Source: Hippopus hippopus (lineage: Eukaryota; Mollusca; Bivalvia; Cardiida; Cardiidae). Taken from it: DNA of 64,000 nucleotides. Position numbers and translations under genes: made by a program. The notes beneath the pieces are model-generated. The model had not been told where the DNA came from. It did not search any database and worked only from the letters and a program-made list of their open reading frames with translations. The stretch covers positions 17,837,215 through 17,901,214 of the forward strand of contig OX328112.1 of NCBI GenBank assembly GCA_946811185.2. Reading direction: 5' to 3'. Shown in pieces: positions 61,416 through 64,000 of the stretch (position 1 is the stretch's first letter; each line of letters opens with the position of its first letter).

Positions 61416-62344
61416 TAAGTATTATGGGACACTGTCCCATTGAATTAAAAGTGTCTAATGAAAATACACACAGGTCGGACTTTGTACCTTTCACATTTAT
61501 TGTAGAATTAGATCAGCGTGCATTTGCCTCACTCATTTTGAAAACATCTATTTTTGCAAAGTGATGAGACAACTGTCCGGCCTGTGAAACATAATTGGCA
61601 GAACACTGAGAATAAAGGTGAAAACTACTTTACTTTCATGGAATTTAGGTAAATTGTTTTTGGTATCAGTTAAGTTAATTTTTAGACACATCTTGTATGT
61701 ACATTGATGCTAAAATTGAGTGCAGCAGAATTTTTAACGCAGTTTTCAGCAGTATTTTCAATTTAATCCAGTGCACATGTCCTTGTATACCATTAGAAAA
61801 AACCTGTAAATAAAAGTACATTACATTTTAAGACAGCACAACCTAAATTCATTTGAAATGACACTTTCCATTAGATAAGGGTGGGCGTTCTCTTTTAGTA
61901 TAAAAGAAAACTTTAAGGAGTTAAAGCCCCATGGTGAAATTATTAAATTCAATCATGTCACGCAAACTCATAACAAAAACAGAAACAACTCCAATAAATA
62001 ATACATAAGCGCTCGTGATAGGGAGCAGTTTAATTCAGAGTCCGAAAAATTGCGTGAACACTGTCAGTCAGTAAATTATCCCAAGATTTTGCAATCAGAC
62101 AGGGACAGGGTATCTCACAAACTATCGGGCAGTATAGATTCAAAATAAGACGGCATGTTTTGTAGGGTCTTGTTTTGATCGTAACCACCTGCTAGCGCAA
62201 CAAAAGTCGTTCTCTGCTTCTCAACGGTACTGATATTTATTTTTCGCAATCAAAGTGTCGTATCAAGTAAATTCAATATTTCCGAGGGAAAAAGGTATAT
62301 TTTGCCAAAATATTTAGCATTTCTGTAAGCTTTGGTTTTTGTTG
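61416..62344. other. Non-coding, probably intronic
   Basis: No exon with opsin-like sequence and no repeat with a recognisable structure. Confidence 0.45.
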
Positions 62345-63010
62345 AGCCCCCTTGCGGTGAGCAAGACATAGTTGTCACAATGTCCCTTCGGTGTATGTGC
62401 GTCCGTACTTGCGTCCGTGCGTCTGTCCGAATTTGTCCGGACCAAAACTTCTACATTTATGGATGGATTTCAAAATAATTTGGCATAGTTGTTCTCCTTT
62501 ATGAGTAGAAGCACCATTTGAAACATTTGTCAGACTTAAAGGTCAAATCCGGTAATTATCATACATAGAGCTTGTTCAAGCTACAGCTTCTATACTTATC
62601 AATGGATTTAGAAATAATTTTATACAAATGTTCTCCTGTACTGCCATTTTAATCATTTGTTCAGGTAGGTCCAAGGTCAAGGTCACACTTTAAGGTCAAT
62701 AATAAAATTGTCTGAAATAGAGCTTGTCCGAGCTACAACTACATTTATCGATGGATTTAAAAATAACTTTATACAAATGTTCTCCTTTGCCGGCAAAAGT
62801 GCCTTTTGAATCATTTGTCAGTTAGATCCGAGCTCAAGGTCACACTTAAAGGTCAAAAGATACAATTGTCATTAGTAGAGTATGTTCGAGCCATCGATTC
62901 TACGTTTTGGATAGATTTCAATATAGTTCTGCACAATTATTCTCCGTCATGAGAAGATGTGCCATTTGAGATCTCCCATGGCGAGCGCAACATGTTGCCC
63001 CTCGGCAATC
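62345..63010 (+). repeat. Tandem-repeat element with 155-bp units
   Basis: It begins GAGCCCCCTTGCGGTGAGCA and ends near GGCGAGCGCAACATGTTGCC. Three to four units of about 155 bp lie between, each with GAGCTTGT(T/C)C(A/G)AGCTACA (at about 62567, 62721, 62877), ATGGATTTAAAAATAA-like and TACAAATGTTCTCCT sequence. The same architecture (conserved ends, central tandem core) is seen at 2775-4690 and 24665-26790, with unrelated units. Confidence 0.8.
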
Positions 63011-64000
63011 TTCTGGAAAATGTTTGTGCTATAGTGTCAATCTATATTTCCCTTCTGAAAAAATTGATAGGGACATTTTAGTAGAAGCTACGACCTTTTC
63101 TCTGGACATTTTAATACTAAGTATCTCTTGTTTTAAATCCTTTTTAGACAAAAGATCGGTTATCCTGAATTTTTGCAAGGTTAGTGTTCGCAAAGTGATC
63201 TGTATGATTTTCAGCCCCTAAATTTCATGAGCGTCCTTCTGAATTGCTGATATCTTATGTCTCAGCCAATCGGACCGGTTCTTTACGAATATGAGAATGG
63301 TTTGTGCTACCGGTCTTAGATGCTGTTTTCATTACTGTATCAGATGTGAGTGTTTCGAGCAAACTTTTAAAGTAAAATCGATGTCAACGAGAAATTATGT
63401 TTATCACATTACTATCCTTATTTTCGGTGTAATACAGCCATAATGAATTTTCTTATCTTACACACGTTTGAGATGAGCAGTATGTTGCTTATTTTATACT
63501 ACTATCTGAGAACTGGATAGGCTTTTCTTCATGAAAACTCCCACTAGACCATGAGCGGTTTTGCATATTCTGACCTATAAGTTGTGAGATATAGTTATGT
63601 GATAAAAAGAATCAGACATCCATTGTATTATATTAATATAGAATTTTATTTAGCTCTTGTAATCAATTACATGTTAGTTCGCCAGTGGATCGCTTAATAC
63701 TAGTAACATTTTTGAAGACTTGTTTAACACATTTTGGCATCTTTTATTAAAAAATTAGTTTGCCAACTTTTATTAGATCCATATCTTTACGTCGAACCTG
63801 GATTTTTTAAAATGTATACGATTCCTGCATTACATTGCTAGGCCATATACCTCATGATGTAAGTGCTAACCTACAGAGCCAGGCTTTGCGATTCTGTTGC
63901 CTCAACGGAATATAAGCGTGATAGAGCTCTTAGATTTGTGTAACATTTTTCAATGGCCATAAACCTCACTTAACAATTAATCTTTATCGTACAGAATTCA
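63011..64000. other. Non-coding, nothing recognised
   Basis: No opsin exon or other gene was recognised before the right edge of the window. Confidence 0.4.

Overview
The window is eukaryotic and AT-rich, with few host exons and many interspersed repeats. Three things point to a mollusc, most likely a bivalve: tRNA-derived SINEs ending in a GTTAAACACC-like 3' part, several tandem-repeat elements with 145-162 bp units, and one exon of an opsin gene. The repeat types resemble those I know from heterodont clams. The species assignment is an inference and cannot be proved from this window.

The main object is a nearly intact 17,280-bp Polinton/Maverick (an integrated virus-like DNA transposon) at 7006-24285. 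It starts with AG and ends with CT, has 1,061-bp terminal inverted repeats (7006-8066 and 23225-24285), and is flanked by the exact 6-bp duplication CACATT. It sits inside an interspersed repeat whose uninterrupted relative at 43201-43429 shows the empty site. The left arm is transcribed rightwards: tandem-PC4 protein, BIR protein, a small ORF, integrase with chromodomain, a TATA-binding-protein (TBP) homologue, a small basic protein, penton-like minor capsid protein, a coiled-coil protein and the double-jelly-roll major capsid protein. The right arm is transcribed leftwards: 1,591-residue protein-primed DNA polymerase B, a two-segment membrane protein, the FtsK/HerA packaging ATPase, a second small basic protein paralogous to the left-arm one, and a 62-residue protein. 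The arms converge at about 13.43-13.54 kb. Beyond the polymerase lie a 226-bp tandem array and a zinc-metallopeptidase-like ORF with an in-frame stop. I found no adenain-type cysteine protease.

The most unusual feature is a possible self-encoded transcription system. The element carries a TBP homologue that keeps all four DNA-intercalating phenylalanine positions, a two-domain PC4 coactivator/ssDNA-binding protein, and TATA-like boxes about 56-62 nt upstream of the likely start codons of the PC4, TBP, polymerase and membrane-protein genes. A 21-22 bp periodic array lies directly upstream of the membrane-protein/ATPase promoter. The octamer CGTAAGAA occurs eight times, always in the direction of transcription, across the capsid and packaging genes. 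Several of these genes overlap by ATGA or TAATG, as in compact polycistronic units.

The rest is host DNA. It contains a TIR-bounded non-autonomous element (5173-6796), tandem-repeat elements (2775-4690, 24665-26790, 62345-63010), a Penelope-type GIY-YIG remnant (26759-27397), two decayed mariners (51331-52662 and 56171-57511), MITEs, SINEs and hairpin repeats. The last exon of an opsin gene lies at 59710-60929 on the minus strand, with the retinal-binding lysine and a very long cytoplasmic tail. Its other exons must lie beyond the right edge. Long stretches between 29 and 50 kb hold no recognisable gene.
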